Assembly: GCA_949987705.1 (NCBI GenBank)
Contig: OX465286.1
Coordinates: 24,675,545-24,739,544 of the forward strand
Direction of reading: 5' to 3'
Source: Thereva unica
Lineage: Eukaryota; Arthropoda; Insecta; Diptera; Therevidae
DNA: 64,000 bases
Position numbers and translations under genes: made by a program. Below, piece after piece: positions 10,870-21,662 of the stretch (positions are counted from its first letter, which is position 1; the number at the start of each line of letters is the position of its first letter). The notes beneath the pieces are model-generated. The model worked only from the letters and a program-made list of their open reading frames with translations, was not told the origin of the DNA and searched no databases.

Positions 10870-11644
10870 CTACTCCAATAACATTGCAATCACCCATTTT
10901 TCGGACAAGTTCTCACCTAGTGCTTCGAGTTTATCGAATAAAGTCGTCATTTCTTGAATATGGTTTTCCATCTTACCCGATTCTGATAATTTTAAGCTGC
11001 AAATTCTTCTCATTATCTGCACTTTATTGCTTAAGGTGGACTTTTCATGTTGATTTTTCAAATTGGACCATGCTTCGGCAGCAGTACCCGCTTTCCTTAT
11101 GAAGTTAAGCTGATAATCTTCGACTGATAATCCAATCAAAATCAACGCATTCTGATCTTTGGCTTTCCACTCATTTGTAACTGGATTTGGTTTCGGCTGA
11201 TTTATGACTTCCCATGCATTTTCCTTCATTGGGGGTATACAGACGGTGCACATTCATGGCAAGTAAAACCGGTTTTATAGATGAGAGAGGGAAGGGAGCG
11301 GAACAACTTAACGAAACATTTTTCACGCAAAAGCAAACGCGTGAAAACTTACACACATATGCAATGTTACTTCTATCTCTTGTTTTCTTTAGCTCTGTTT
11401 TTGTCTGACAAGTGAATTTTATTTACAATACATTTAAGCGATCCTGTAAAGCTTTCAAATGTTCTAAACACAATTACGCCCCGTGTGTGTTCCGAGGGGT
11501 TGAATAAAACCGGTTTTGCTCAGCACACTTATGGCAGCGTCTGTATACCCCCATTAGTAGAAGCTGCGTCTTAAATTTCCAATTGTGGTTATTTTCTCCC
11601 TTTAACCTCACGACGTTCATGCGAAGACTTTCGGACGAAGCCAT
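10870..11644 (-). pseudogene. copia gag, interrupted by a miniature element
   Basis: Translation starts at 11644 (MASSESLRMNVVRLKG, then NWKFKTQ, the usual copia Gag N-terminus). It is split at 11553/11230 by the inserted element and continues with KENAWEVI and a UBN2-type Gag region including AWSNLKNQHEKST and KLEALGENLSEKW. Downstream the frame breaks before the zinc-knuckle region (about 10668-10889). It encodes the structural particle protein of the retrotransposon and is non-functional here. Confidence 0.8.
11231..11552. mobile_element. Miniature element in copia gag (3-bp TSD ATT)
   Basis: The ends GGGGGTATACAGACG and CGTCTGTATACCCCC are inverted and flanked by ATT (11228-11230 and 11553-11555). 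Subterminal AAAACCGGTTTT occurs near both ends. Conceptually removing it restores the gag frame, which confirms the boundaries. The 3-bp TSD fits the PIF/Harbinger type. Confidence 0.85.
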
Positions 11645-11713
11645 ACTTGTCACTTAACCTAAAAAAACTGTTGTAATCTTTAATTAAGATTTTCTACTTA
11701 AATCCTGGCGCCT

Positions 11714-11725
11714 GGGCCCATAACC
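11714..11725 (-). other. copia primer binding site, complementary to initiator tRNA-Met anticodon arm
   Basis: On the minus strand GGTTATGGGCCC follows the LTR directly. It is complementary to the anticodon stem-loop of initiator tRNA-Met (GGGCCCATAACC), the internal priming mode known for copia, where a cleaved half tRNA is used. Confidence 0.75.
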
Positions 11726-12035
11726 TGTTGCGAACTTTAATTAAGGCTTCCTAATTTACACACACGACGACTAAGTGGACATTACCGACAATAAAAGAAA
11801 ACAAACGGGGTAAAAAGAAACTTATACAAAATTACACTTTTTATTTCCGCCATTAAAAGGCTACAACAATAACAAAGTCGATCATTAGACTGGACGTTCC
11901 TACGTACGTTCCTCACAAGCTTTTGGATGAAAGGGGAAGTGGAGATGAAGCCCTTCATAAACGATAAAGAAGAAGACTAACTAAGAACTGTCATGTAAAA
12001 CAGCGCTGCCAGATCGAAAGTTAATTATTCCAACA
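11726..12035 (-). repeat. copia 5' LTR
   Basis: The 310-bp segment begins TGTTG and ends CAACA on either strand, as expected for LTR termini, and directly abuts the primer binding site. No second copy was found nearby. Confidence 0.72.
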
Positions 12036-13823
12036 ATTACACCATTTCAGTAACCATGATAAATTGAAAAATTTAAAATTATTGAGCATTTACTCTAATT
12101 TTGTGTTTCTAGTAATCTTGGCTTCGCTGGTCAATGGTGACCTCCACGGCGCTACGAACAAACTCAATACCGGTCACCGGCGACTCCCATGGCATTCAAC
12201 GTGTTAAAAATAACTCAAGAGTGAGATGGAAGAACAAAAACTATGCTTGTCTATTTTTTTCTAATTATGTTGATATCGCTGACGTGTGCTGAACTGTATT
12301 TTTATTTTAAAATGATTTAAGTTTGGTGCCATTTTTTGTATGGGATTGTGCTTATTTAGCAGTCCATTACTACATGTCAGTGATTCTTATAAACATTAAT
12401 CATTTCAAAACAAATTAATGGGTCAGTGCATGTCAGCAGCAAAATTGGCGCTTGGAACAATTTAGGTTTCCACTAATTTTGCTTGAAGAGCATATTAGGC
12501 TTTATGCCGTGCCGTGTTCACAATGTTAAACTACTAAATTTTGCTGTGTGCGCAGTGTTAAATTGTAACTTTCGGCATAAGTAAGTTAAAAATTGTCAAT
12601 AATAGGTGTTAAATTAAAAAATATTCATAAAAGAACTGGGAACGAAATTCGCGACCTTTGCTAAAACTTTTGTTTGATGGGAGTTTATTTAATTTTAAAA
12701 TAAAATTTATTTAACTTTTAAGTACTTTAAATTTGGCCAGATTGCTGTTAATAGAAATTAAATTTACATTATCTCTCTTTCGGAAATAATCTATGCCAAT
12801 GCCATCTGATGACCAGAAAGAAACAGAGAATTAGTGTTTTATTAACTCAATTTTCAGAAAATATGCATTCCTATAGTTCTCAAAAGAATTTCTAATTATC
12901 TAATCTAATTAATTTTTTTATTTTTCATATTTTTTGTTTTTCAATACAACAATACTTTTTAAAATATTTCATTTAATTCTTCAGTGCGAGAAGCAGATGT
13001 TACTTGGTAGCTTAGAATACAAACCTACAGGAAGGGCCCTCGCCCAATTAGTGAAATTCGTTTTGAATGAGTGCCCACGCTTTGGTAATTGTTTGTACAC
13101 TACAAGCGTAAAAACCGAGTAAAATAGAGGAGGGGCAAGAGCGAGTTAAAATTATGAGTAATCTAAAATAAAATCTTGCCCCACAAATAAATTTTTTACA
13201 CGGCGTCACTCCGAAATCTAAACAGCTGATCCCCTTGAATTTTGCGTTGAACTGGGAAATTTAATGTAAACAAAGAAATTCAACCAAATAACATTTACAT
13301 TATTTGGACAATTTATCACAGTGATTCACATATTTATTAATGTAAATATCTAATATGTGTGTTTAAGCACTATTTTATTTAGCACATTCACCTGAAGAAC
13401 GATTTTTCTCGTGCATATTTCCATTTATTCCTGCATTAACAAACTGCACACTTCATTGTTCTTTTTTTCACAGAAAACTCACTCACTAGAACTTTAATTA
13501 TACTTTAAACTATTCTTTATACTTTCTTTCTATTTTTAAGTTAGTTTTGATAATAAGATTTCGGATAATTTTATAAAAAAAACTCGCCTTAAAAAAGTAT
13601 TCCACCGAACGCGGGAACACAAGCAGCTAACTAACCCAATTTGACAGTTGACTAACCCCCAGATTTCACTACGCTCACATACAGGGATTATACACACGAA
13701 GGCCTTTCCTGTAGTTCTCTATTCCAAGCTTGAAAGTTCGAATTTCGGAAATGCAAATTAATTTGGCGCTGAAGTTGAAGCTAAGTCTACTTAAACTGAT
13801 GTTCTCAAACTTTAACATGAGAT
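12036..13823. other. Intergenic stretch with one miniature-element remnant
   Basis: At 12324-12382 lies one end of the element family found at 3238-3774 (TGGTGCCAT then AGCAGTCCATTACTACATGTCAGTG). No partner end was found. No coding sequence was recognised in the rest. Confidence 0.45.
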
Positions 13824-14498
13824 GGGCTGTTTCACACGAGCCGACGGCCAACCAACAGAAATCGTATGAAAACGTCATTTGTGGAGAAGAGAGTGAGAGA
13901 GGACGATGGGGAGGGAAGATTTTTCCATTCAAGGGCTGTTTCACACGAGCCGACGGCCAACCAACAGAAATCGTATGAAAACGTCATTTGTAGAGAAGAG
14001 GGTGAGAGAGGACGATGGGGAGGGAAGATTTTTCCATTCAACTTTCTCACACGATTTTCGATACGACTTTTTGACAGATGTGTGGTTGTCGTTGTTTTTT
14101 ATTCCTTTGGGAAAGAGAAAAGACAAAACAACAACAATAAGCTAAAGCGTTTTGACGTATAGTTGGTTGGAAAAATTGGCCCGTGTGAAAGCCCATGCGA
14201 CTTTTCGTCGAGTTTCAAAAGGGAATGGACGATAACAGCCGATTTCTGTTGGTTGGCCGTCGGCTCGTGTGAAACAGCCCCAACTTTCTGCTGTGTGGTT
14301 GTTTTTTATTCTTTTGGGAAAAAGAAAAGAAAGAGAAAAGACAAAACAACAACAATAAGCTAAAGCGTTTTGACGTAGAGTTGGTTGGAAAAATTGGCCC
14401 GTGTAAAAGCCCATGCGACTTTTCGTCGAGTTTCAAAAGGGAATGGACGATAACAGCCGATTTCTGTTGGTTGGCCGTCGGCTCGTGTGAAACAGCCC
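13824..14498. mobile_element. Harbinger-type miniature element with duplicated halves
   Basis: A complete element with ends GGGCTGTTTCACACGAGCC sits at about 13933-14280. A duplicate of its left half precedes it (13824-13932) and a duplicate of its right half follows it (14281-14498). The whole cluster is flanked by GAT (13821-13823 and 14499-14501), so the outer ends belong to one insertion or arose by later rearrangement inside it. It is non-coding. A diverged relative lies at about 26826-27265. Confidence 0.78.
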
Positions 14499-14835
14499 GA
14501 TGTAAGTGCATAATTAGCTAGTGGAATGATCGAGACGAAAAATAAAATAAAATCCACTTTCTCATTTTGCACGAGGCATTATGCAAAAATTCTGTCTTGT
14601 AAATGTTACAAGTAGATTTAAACCCAATTCAATTCTGCATATAAACGTAGAGGGAACATTTTCAGCTTAACTGTAACGGTAGCTACTAATTATACCCCAA
14701 TTGGAGATGTGCTGAATTAGTAAGAAATACTGAAATAGTTGGTGCCGGCGTGCTTATTTGTGTTATAAAATTGTATGGTTTTAGTTCGTTTAAGAAATTT
14801 TCTAGGTTTTTAGTTTCGTGAAAGTGTGCAGTGAT

Positions 14836-15488
14836 ATGGAATTAATTGTTTTTAATCTCTCATGTTTAATAAGAAGTTCATGGCAGGATTTCGTGGGTGC
14901 TGTGTCCAAAGAGTACGGCTATAATAAAAAGTATGGAAAATTAAAAAATGATCATCCCTCCGGGTAAGTTTGTTGAGTATTATTGTGACCAGACTTGGAA
15001 ATATCGGCAATATTATTAACTCAAGGTTTGTGCCATTATTTTATTTAGAAATAGAAACCAGAACCATGTTTCCCTCGGTCGATATTATGGGTAAATTCAA
15101 AAATTCGCAACACCTTAGAACTTATAGCTACAGACTTCTAATTGTTGAATTCTGCAGATTACACTGGGCTACAATATTTGAACTTTGCCATGCAACTTAT
15201 ATTTTTTACTTTTATTTTTTGAGGAGTGACGGTTGGTAAAAATAAGTAATAAACAAAATCTAATTTTATATACTGATGTAATTTAAATATTTCAAAAAAT
15301 AATGACGGTCTGATACAAAAAAGTAAAAAAAGTTCTATTATGCATTTACAATTTAAGATTTTATTTATATTTTATTCATATTTAGCCCCAATGGATTTTT
15401 CTGTCCCGTCTATCCCATTCACAGAGAAAACAGCAGGATTTTGTGTAACCCACCTGAAGTTCGACTTGCAAATCAGAACAGATTTTGA
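14836..15488 (+). other. Possible two-exon open frame, product not recognised
   Basis: An ATG at 14836 opens a 43-codon frame ending at a good donor (CCGG|GTAAGT, 14963/14964). Joining it to an acceptor at 15385/15386 (TATTTAG|CCCC) keeps a frame open (PNGFFCPVYPIHREN onward) to a TGA at 15486-15488. No family was recognised. This may be chance; it is listed because both splice sites and frame agree. Confidence 0.2.
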
Positions 15489-15696
15489 AAGAATATGTAC
15501 TATATTTGATTTTTTCAAGTAATAAGCGCATGTTTGCATAGGTTTCTTTCATATTAGCGGCATGGGCCAGAAGCACGGCTAATTATTCGCGACCTTTTGC
15601 TTGTATTTATGGTCGTAGTACTGATTATTCTTATCAACCACTGGGTGCGTTTAGGCCCGAGTGTTAGTGCAACGTCTGATCCTCTTTAAAAAATTG

Positions 15697-16523
15697 GGTA
15701 AATATTGAATATAACAGTACCCACCTCCGATCTTGATGAAATTTTTACACAAAGTACAGTTAATTATGTACATTCCAACTGTGAAAAAAAGAAGTGTCGC
15801 TCAAGTCCCGTTATCCTGTAATTCCACTCTAAAGTACCGTTTTTTCAATAATTGAACAGGTGATAACTCCTGTATTATTTCACCAATTTCGATGAAATTT
15901 ACACACAACGTATATTTTGATGTGGACAATTTTTTGGTAAAAAAAAAATTGGGGCTCGTGTACCGTTACCTTTTTATTTAACTTAAAAGTACTAAGTACT
16001 TTAGAATAAAAAAAGGTACAAAGGTATTTAAAAGTATTTTTTTAAGGAGGTGACTATTTAGACCGTGAGGCAGGCAGGCAGGCTGCATGCCTGCCTGCCT
16101 GCCTTACGGTCTAAATAGTCACCTCCTTCAAAAAATACTTTTAAATAATTTTTTTTAAAGCACTGCAATGTCTGTAAGTAGGAAAAATGATTTTTTGATG
16201 TACCTTTTTTTATTCTAAAGTACTTAGTACTTTTAAGTTAAATAAAAAGGTAACGGTACACGAGCCCCAATTTTTTTTTTTACCAAAAAATTGTCCACAT
16301 CAAAATATACGTTGTGTGTAAATTTCATCGAAATTGGTGAAATAATACAGGAGTTATCACCTGTTCAATTATTGAAAAAACGGTACTTTAGAGTGGAATT
16401 ACAGGATAACGGGACTTGAGCGACACTTCTTTTTTTCACAGTTGGAATGTACATAATTAACTGTACTTTGTGTAAAAATTTCATCAAGATCGGAGGTGGG
16501 TACTGTTATATTCAATATTTACC
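15697..16523. mobile_element. 827-bp palindromic foldback element (8-bp TSD)
   Basis: Two arms of about 400 bp are near-perfect inverted copies that meet at 16.05-16.11 kb around a centre of GGCAGGCAGGCAGG and CCTGCCTGCCTGCC. The ends read GGTAAATATTG and CAATATTTACC. AAAAATTG flanks both sides (15689-15696 and 16524-16531). The right arm carries a short extra segment (about 16160-16200). It has no coding capacity; the transcript would form a long hairpin. Confidence 0.88.
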
Positions 16524-16671
16524 AAAAATTGCACTTATGTTGTGGACGAATTATTCCTGATATTAAGTAATAGCACTTTGAATAATAAAAACTTTATTAT
16601 TATAAATTCACTTTATTTAACCCTAGAAAGGTAACTTTTTTTACTCCACGTTAAAGGTAACCATGAGTAAA

Positions 16672-19551
16672 TTTTTTTTTTTTTTATTTATTTGCCAAAC
16701 AAGGCATACTTAAACCTACTACAGAATTATACAATGCATTTATGACTAAGGTAAAAACTTAAGTTTATGCTATATAATAATAATAGCTTAAGTCTATGCT
16801 TATTTATGGTAGTAATTGTGATGTTAGAAGGGATATAATTTTTTGTTTAAAGGATGTTTTTTTAATGTGGGGTGAGAAGCAAGCACTATGGCAGTTAAAA
16901 GTCATACAACATCTGTTGACGGGTTCGTTCTTTGCATATTCGGTCCGATGAGGGTATTCTTTAAGCATTTTGGTATGCCTATTGTGACGAACTTCGGTAT
17001 TGAACTTGATTCTATCGGACAGGAACTGCACCTTAACGTTATCGTTTAGGACGTCCAAAGTTAAGCACGAGATAAGCACTTTCCTCCGATGTGACAGCGG
17101 CATGAGTTCTAGCTTCTTGAGTCTGTCCGTGTAGGGCGGTAAGTTGAAAAAGTCGCGCGGGTCGTGTAGGTTTCTCAGAGCGAAGAGGAGAAATTTTTTC
17201 TGTATTGATTCCAACCTACTGCTACTTACCTGGAATATAGGGTCCCAGATCGGGCACGCATATTCCAAGATAGGGCGGACGAGCGAACAGAAAAGAGTTT
17301 TTGTGACCCGAACGTTATTGAATTCTCGGGCTCTTCTCTTTATAAAGCCCAGAAGCTTGTTGGCTCTTGCAGCAATATTATCGTAGTGCAAGTTGAAATT
17401 TAATTTATTGTCTAGAACAATACCTAGATCTACAACTTGATCGACACGGTCTAATGCCTTGTCGTTGAGATAATATTCCCGTAGCTGGGTGATTCTTTTG
17501 CGGGAGAAGGTAATAACATGACATTTGCTGATGTTTAGTTCTAATTTATTGGTAGTACACCAGTCTTGCAACGCGTTTAGCTTTGTTTGAAAGAAAGTAA
17601 CATCGACCGGGGACCTTATGACATTATAAATTTTGAGGTCGTCGGCATAGAAGAGATGCGGAATTTTTTCCAGTGTATCCGACAGATCTGAGATAAATAT
17701 ATTGAATAACAGAGGGCCTAGATGGCTACCCTGAGGGACCCCGGAAGTTACTGAGATTTCTTTTGACAGAAATCCTTGGAATCTGACAACTTGAGTTCTG
17801 TTGTCGAGATATGATTTAATCCATTCCAGGGCAGGACCCGATATTCCAAATTTTAGTAGTTTTTTACTTAAAATATGGTGATCAACACGATCAAAGGCTT
17901 TGCTGAAGTCAGTATAGACAGTATCTATTTGATGACCCTTCTCCATAGCACATAGTAGATTGGAGGTTAGAATCATAAGGTTTGTAGTAGTCGATCGTCC
18001 CTTTCTGAAACCATGTTGCTGTTCATTAAGACATGGGTCGATTAGAGGGGCAATCTTATCGTAAACAAGTTTCTCGAAAAGTTTAGGAATAGTTGATAAG
18101 ATGGCAATACCCCTGTAGTTTTCCACCGAGTGCTTATTAGATGTTGTATGGATCGGAGTAAGATAGGATTTTTTCCATATCTTAGGGAACTTTCCTGTCG
18201 ATAATGATTTGTTGAAGATAATATGGAGGGGAACCAAAATTTGATTTGAACAGCCCTGTAAAAACAAAGGAGGCAGGTTGTCAGGACCATGACCTTTATT
18301 GATGTCGAGATTGTTTATACCGGTTATTACATCGTCAAGGGATAGAGATAAATCAGTTATAGAAATTCTAGTGTCATTGCGCGTACTTACTGGGTCAGTG
18401 TGTACTACATTAGACTTTGGACAAAAGACTTCAATGAATTTGTCAGCAAACATGTTGCAAATTTCTTGGGGACATGAAGATTGTTTTCTGCCGTTTGTCA
18501 TAGTCGTTGGATAGCCTAGGGTCTTTCGTTTTATGTTAACGAAATCGAAAAATTTTCTAGGATTCTGAATAATGTTATCCCCGACAGAGTCAACATATGT
18601 TGTATAGGCCTCACGCGACCTAAGAGTAAATTCTGAGACTAACCTAGTGTATGCTAATTTCTGTTCCGCATCTACATTAGGGTTGTTCCTAATCAGTTTA
18701 TATAATTTATTTCTCTGATTACGAAGTTTTCGAATATTTTTATCCAGCCATGGTTCAGATAATTTATCCCTTTTTTTGATTCTGGGCACATATTTGTCAA
18801 TAATGTTGAAAATAATAGTGTAAAATGAAGACACTATCTCGTCAATATCATTACCCAATAGCCTATTTTCCCAGTCAACTAGAGATAATTCGAAGCTGAT
18901 GCTGTTAAAGTTCGCATTCTTGAAATCATAAATAATTGAATTATTGTATGAAGTGCTGTGTTTAGAGATTGTGAAATTAATCTCTAGGTTCCATGCGGAG
19001 TGGTGGACAAAATTGCTAAATAGGTTTTCCTCAAGCGAAGCAGGCAGAAGGTTTAGCTCCTCATGTGAATTAGTGAAAATTAGGTCTAACCATTTTCCAG
19101 AAGAATTAGGGGTTCTGATAATTTGGTGTAGACCGTTGCCATAAAAAGTGTCGATAAGCTTCATATCGATAGAATTTATGACATTGATCGGAAGTAAATT
19201 ATTATCTTCCACGTCAGGAGTGAATGAGAGATTAGGGCGGTTAAAATCTCCTAAAACGAAAATTTCATCGCTTTCGCGTAGGGAATTATTAATATCATCT
19301 AAAATATGTAATAAATCGTCATATTCAGATTCGTCAGAGTTTGGGGGTATGTAGAACGTGCCGATAACGATATGTCTGTTGTCCGATTTGACTCGTATGA
19401 AAACATGATCAAATGGGTGTGCACGATCAGTCTTGATCAGTTCACTATTTAAAGATACTTTGACTGCAATAAGAACACCTCCCCCTCTTGAGAGACCGGT
19501 GGCGTTGTAGTCTCTATCACATCTATTTACTTCATATAAAGTGAGATATTA
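16672..19551 (-). mobile_element. Non-LTR retrotransposon (jockey/CR1-like), 5'-truncated
   Basis: On the minus strand a partial endonuclease, a full reverse transcriptase and a 3' UTR ending in a poly-A run (16672-16685, T on plus) are present. The 5' end is lost at about 19551. Confidence 0.85.
16804..19548 (-). pseudogene. LINE ORF2: C-terminal endonuclease plus reverse transcriptase, 5'-truncated
   Basis: The frame is continuous from about 19548 to a stop at 16804. The endonuclease remainder shows SRGGGVLIAV and FVLGDFNRP (catalytic GDFN motif). The reverse transcriptase shows NYRGIAILS, FSKAFDRVDH, SGVPQGSHLGPLLFN and the catalytic FYADDLKIY. The start codon and early endonuclease are missing, so this copy is dead although the remaining frame is intact, which suggests fairly recent insertion. 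It copies its RNA into DNA at the target nick. Clade is by style only: jockey/CR1 group. Confidence 0.85.
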
Positions 19552-19921
19552 ATTAAGCTTTTTATAATATTAATACATTTATTTTTCAGCAAAAAAAATA
19601 CAAAAAAAATATAGTTTTAAGGAGACAAAATAAATAACTTCTTACATACATAAACCTTTCAAATAAACAAAACAAAAAAACAAAATAATAATTATTATTA
19701 TTATTATTATACAGGTGTATAAGTTAATAAATTTTTATTTCTTTTGTATAAAAAACAAAATTTAATTTAAATTTATTTTTTATTTAACAACTGTATTCTT
19801 TGAGGGTTGAGTTACAACTGACACTAAGAATATTATAATTTATTCTTCTGGCTTAAATTCTAGCCTACTTTGGAAACGGCGCGTGCATTCCCTAGATGCG
19901 GTGTCAGCATTCCGATATTAT

Positions 19922-20085
19922 TGTTGGATGATCGAATTATTGTCGGTTTACTTAATATGATGATTTTGCTGGCTCGTGGATGGTCGCATTATTGTTGGTT
20001 TACTTAATATGATGATTTTGCTGGCTCGTGGATGGTCGAATTATTGTTGGTTTACTTAAAATGCTGATTTTGCTGGCTCGTGGTG
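19922..20085 (+). repeat. Three tandem copies of a ~58-bp unit
   Basis: The unit contains GAATTATTGTTGGTTTACTT and ATGATTTTGCTGGCTCGTGG and is repeated three times with few changes. The surrounding 19552-20216 is AT-rich, holds an (ATT)n run near 19690, and has no gene. Confidence 0.8.
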
Positions 20086-20216
20086 TTAACTCTTCCCCTC
20101 TTAGATTGTAGATTGTCCTCAATCGTTAGAAATATGGTTGGTCGTAAAATTTCCAACTTGGAGCTTCTATAGGTTGTATGCAGTTAATGGAAGTTTCTGT
20201 TGGTTTTATCTATGTG

Positions 20217-21126
20217 CATCAAGTTAGCGAAACAGTTTTGGCAAATCAAGTCGTAAATATTCGGATAATTTGCCGCTAATTAGTTGTGATAATTTCGATT
20301 TTGCCCTTTTTTAATTTTTAAAAAAATTTAGATGTTTCGCTAACTTAATGTCAAGTTAGCGAAACACCTGTTCAAAATAGACTCAATTTCAAAATTTTCA
20401 GTTGGATCTTATTCGCCGAATTTGCCGCTAATTAGTTGTGATAATTTCGATTTTGGCGTTTTTTAATTTTTTAAAAAAATTAGATGTTTTGCTAACTTGA
20501 TGTCAAGTTAGCGAAACATCTGTTCAAAATAGACTCAATTTCAAAATTTTCAGTTGGATCATATTCGCCGGATTTGCTGCCAATTAACATAGTTGTGAAC
20601 ATAAATGCTGTAATATCGTCACCCTTATGCCAGAGACGCGAAAGTGAAAATTTTTCATGCTATAAACACGAAAGTGCGTTTTTCCATAAATTTCTAATTT
20701 TTATGGGCCGTGACATTTATCAGATGAAAACGTGTTTATTATATAGCTATATTAAAAAAACGATTGGACGCGTAAAAAAATCTGATTTTTAAAGACAGTT
20801 TGAACATTTATCTAGCAATAACTCAAAACTGCAGATTTACACACTTACTTAATAACAAAAATTCTAAGTTGAATTATGTTCGCCGATTTTGCCGTTAGTT
20901 AGTTCTGCTAAGAACCGATCTCGAAACTAAACCGGTTGCTAAAAACAAATTCTGTCAATTCCGACAGATATAGTAAAGCAACAGCAAAAAAGCTGATAAA
21001 AAAATATCAGGTTCAAAAATTTGGTAACCAATAATAATTGGAAGCTTCCTAGAAACATAACATAAACATATTATTTCTAAAAATATGACACCGAAAATAA
21101 TCAATCAAATGTGGGTGATCCGCTCT
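20217..21126 (+). repeat. Left long inverted end of the Foldback-like element
   Basis: It contains two to three units starting CAAGTTAGCGAAACA with the internal words AGTTGTGATAATTTCGATTTT and TTTCAAAATTTTCAGTTGGA split over each unit. An inner single-copy part matches 34298-34565 in inverse. About 20610-20850 has no counterpart in the right end. Confidence 0.8.
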
Positions 21127-21662
21127 CCTCAAAAAAATTGTCATTAACATTATTAAAAAATTAATTATTGCTTACGACAAATTCGAGAACACCATAACTA
21201 ATTAAAATCGAACGAGCACCAAATTCTGGCCCCGATTGCGAGTCGATTGGGCCCTTCCGGACTACGTTTTATCGCTGTTCGCGAAAAAATTTACCTCAAA
21301 ATTATTAAAAAATTAATTGCTGTTCACGACAAATTAGAGAACCCCACAACGCATTCGATTCCGTGCGGATTGTGATAGATCATTATTCTTCACAACAAGG
21401 ATATTTTTTTGAAAAATATAGGCATCGTGTAATATAGACCATCATGTATTTTCAGCCTTCATGGCGGTCCCCGTATTGGGCGAGAAATGTTATTACTTTT
21501 TACGTGATTATCTGATCCGTCTCGCCTTAAGTATGTATTATTGAGAAATATATGAAATAATCGTCAATTATATAAAACAAGTTTAATAATTCCATATATA
21601 ACATAAATAAAACATAATATTATAGCTATTTCCAACATTATTATAAAATAAAAATTAGTAAT

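Larger units (their letters stand above)
10266..12035 (-). mobile_element. Ty1/copia-type retrotransposon, 5' part only
   Basis: On the minus strand the order is 5' LTR (12035-11726), primer binding site, gag start at 11644, a gag zinc-knuckle region and the protease, then an abrupt end near 10266. Integrase, reverse transcriptase and 3' LTR are absent. A miniature element interrupts gag at 11231-11552. Confidence 0.85.

Noticed and set aside
13730..14511. Many overlapping 60-98-codon frames on both strands
   Set aside because: They are translations of the duplicated Harbinger-type miniature element.
20217..21126. CRISPR-like direct repeats
   Set aside because: Units are ~170-190 bp with no short repeat-spacer pattern, form inverted transposon ends, and the DNA is animal nuclear.
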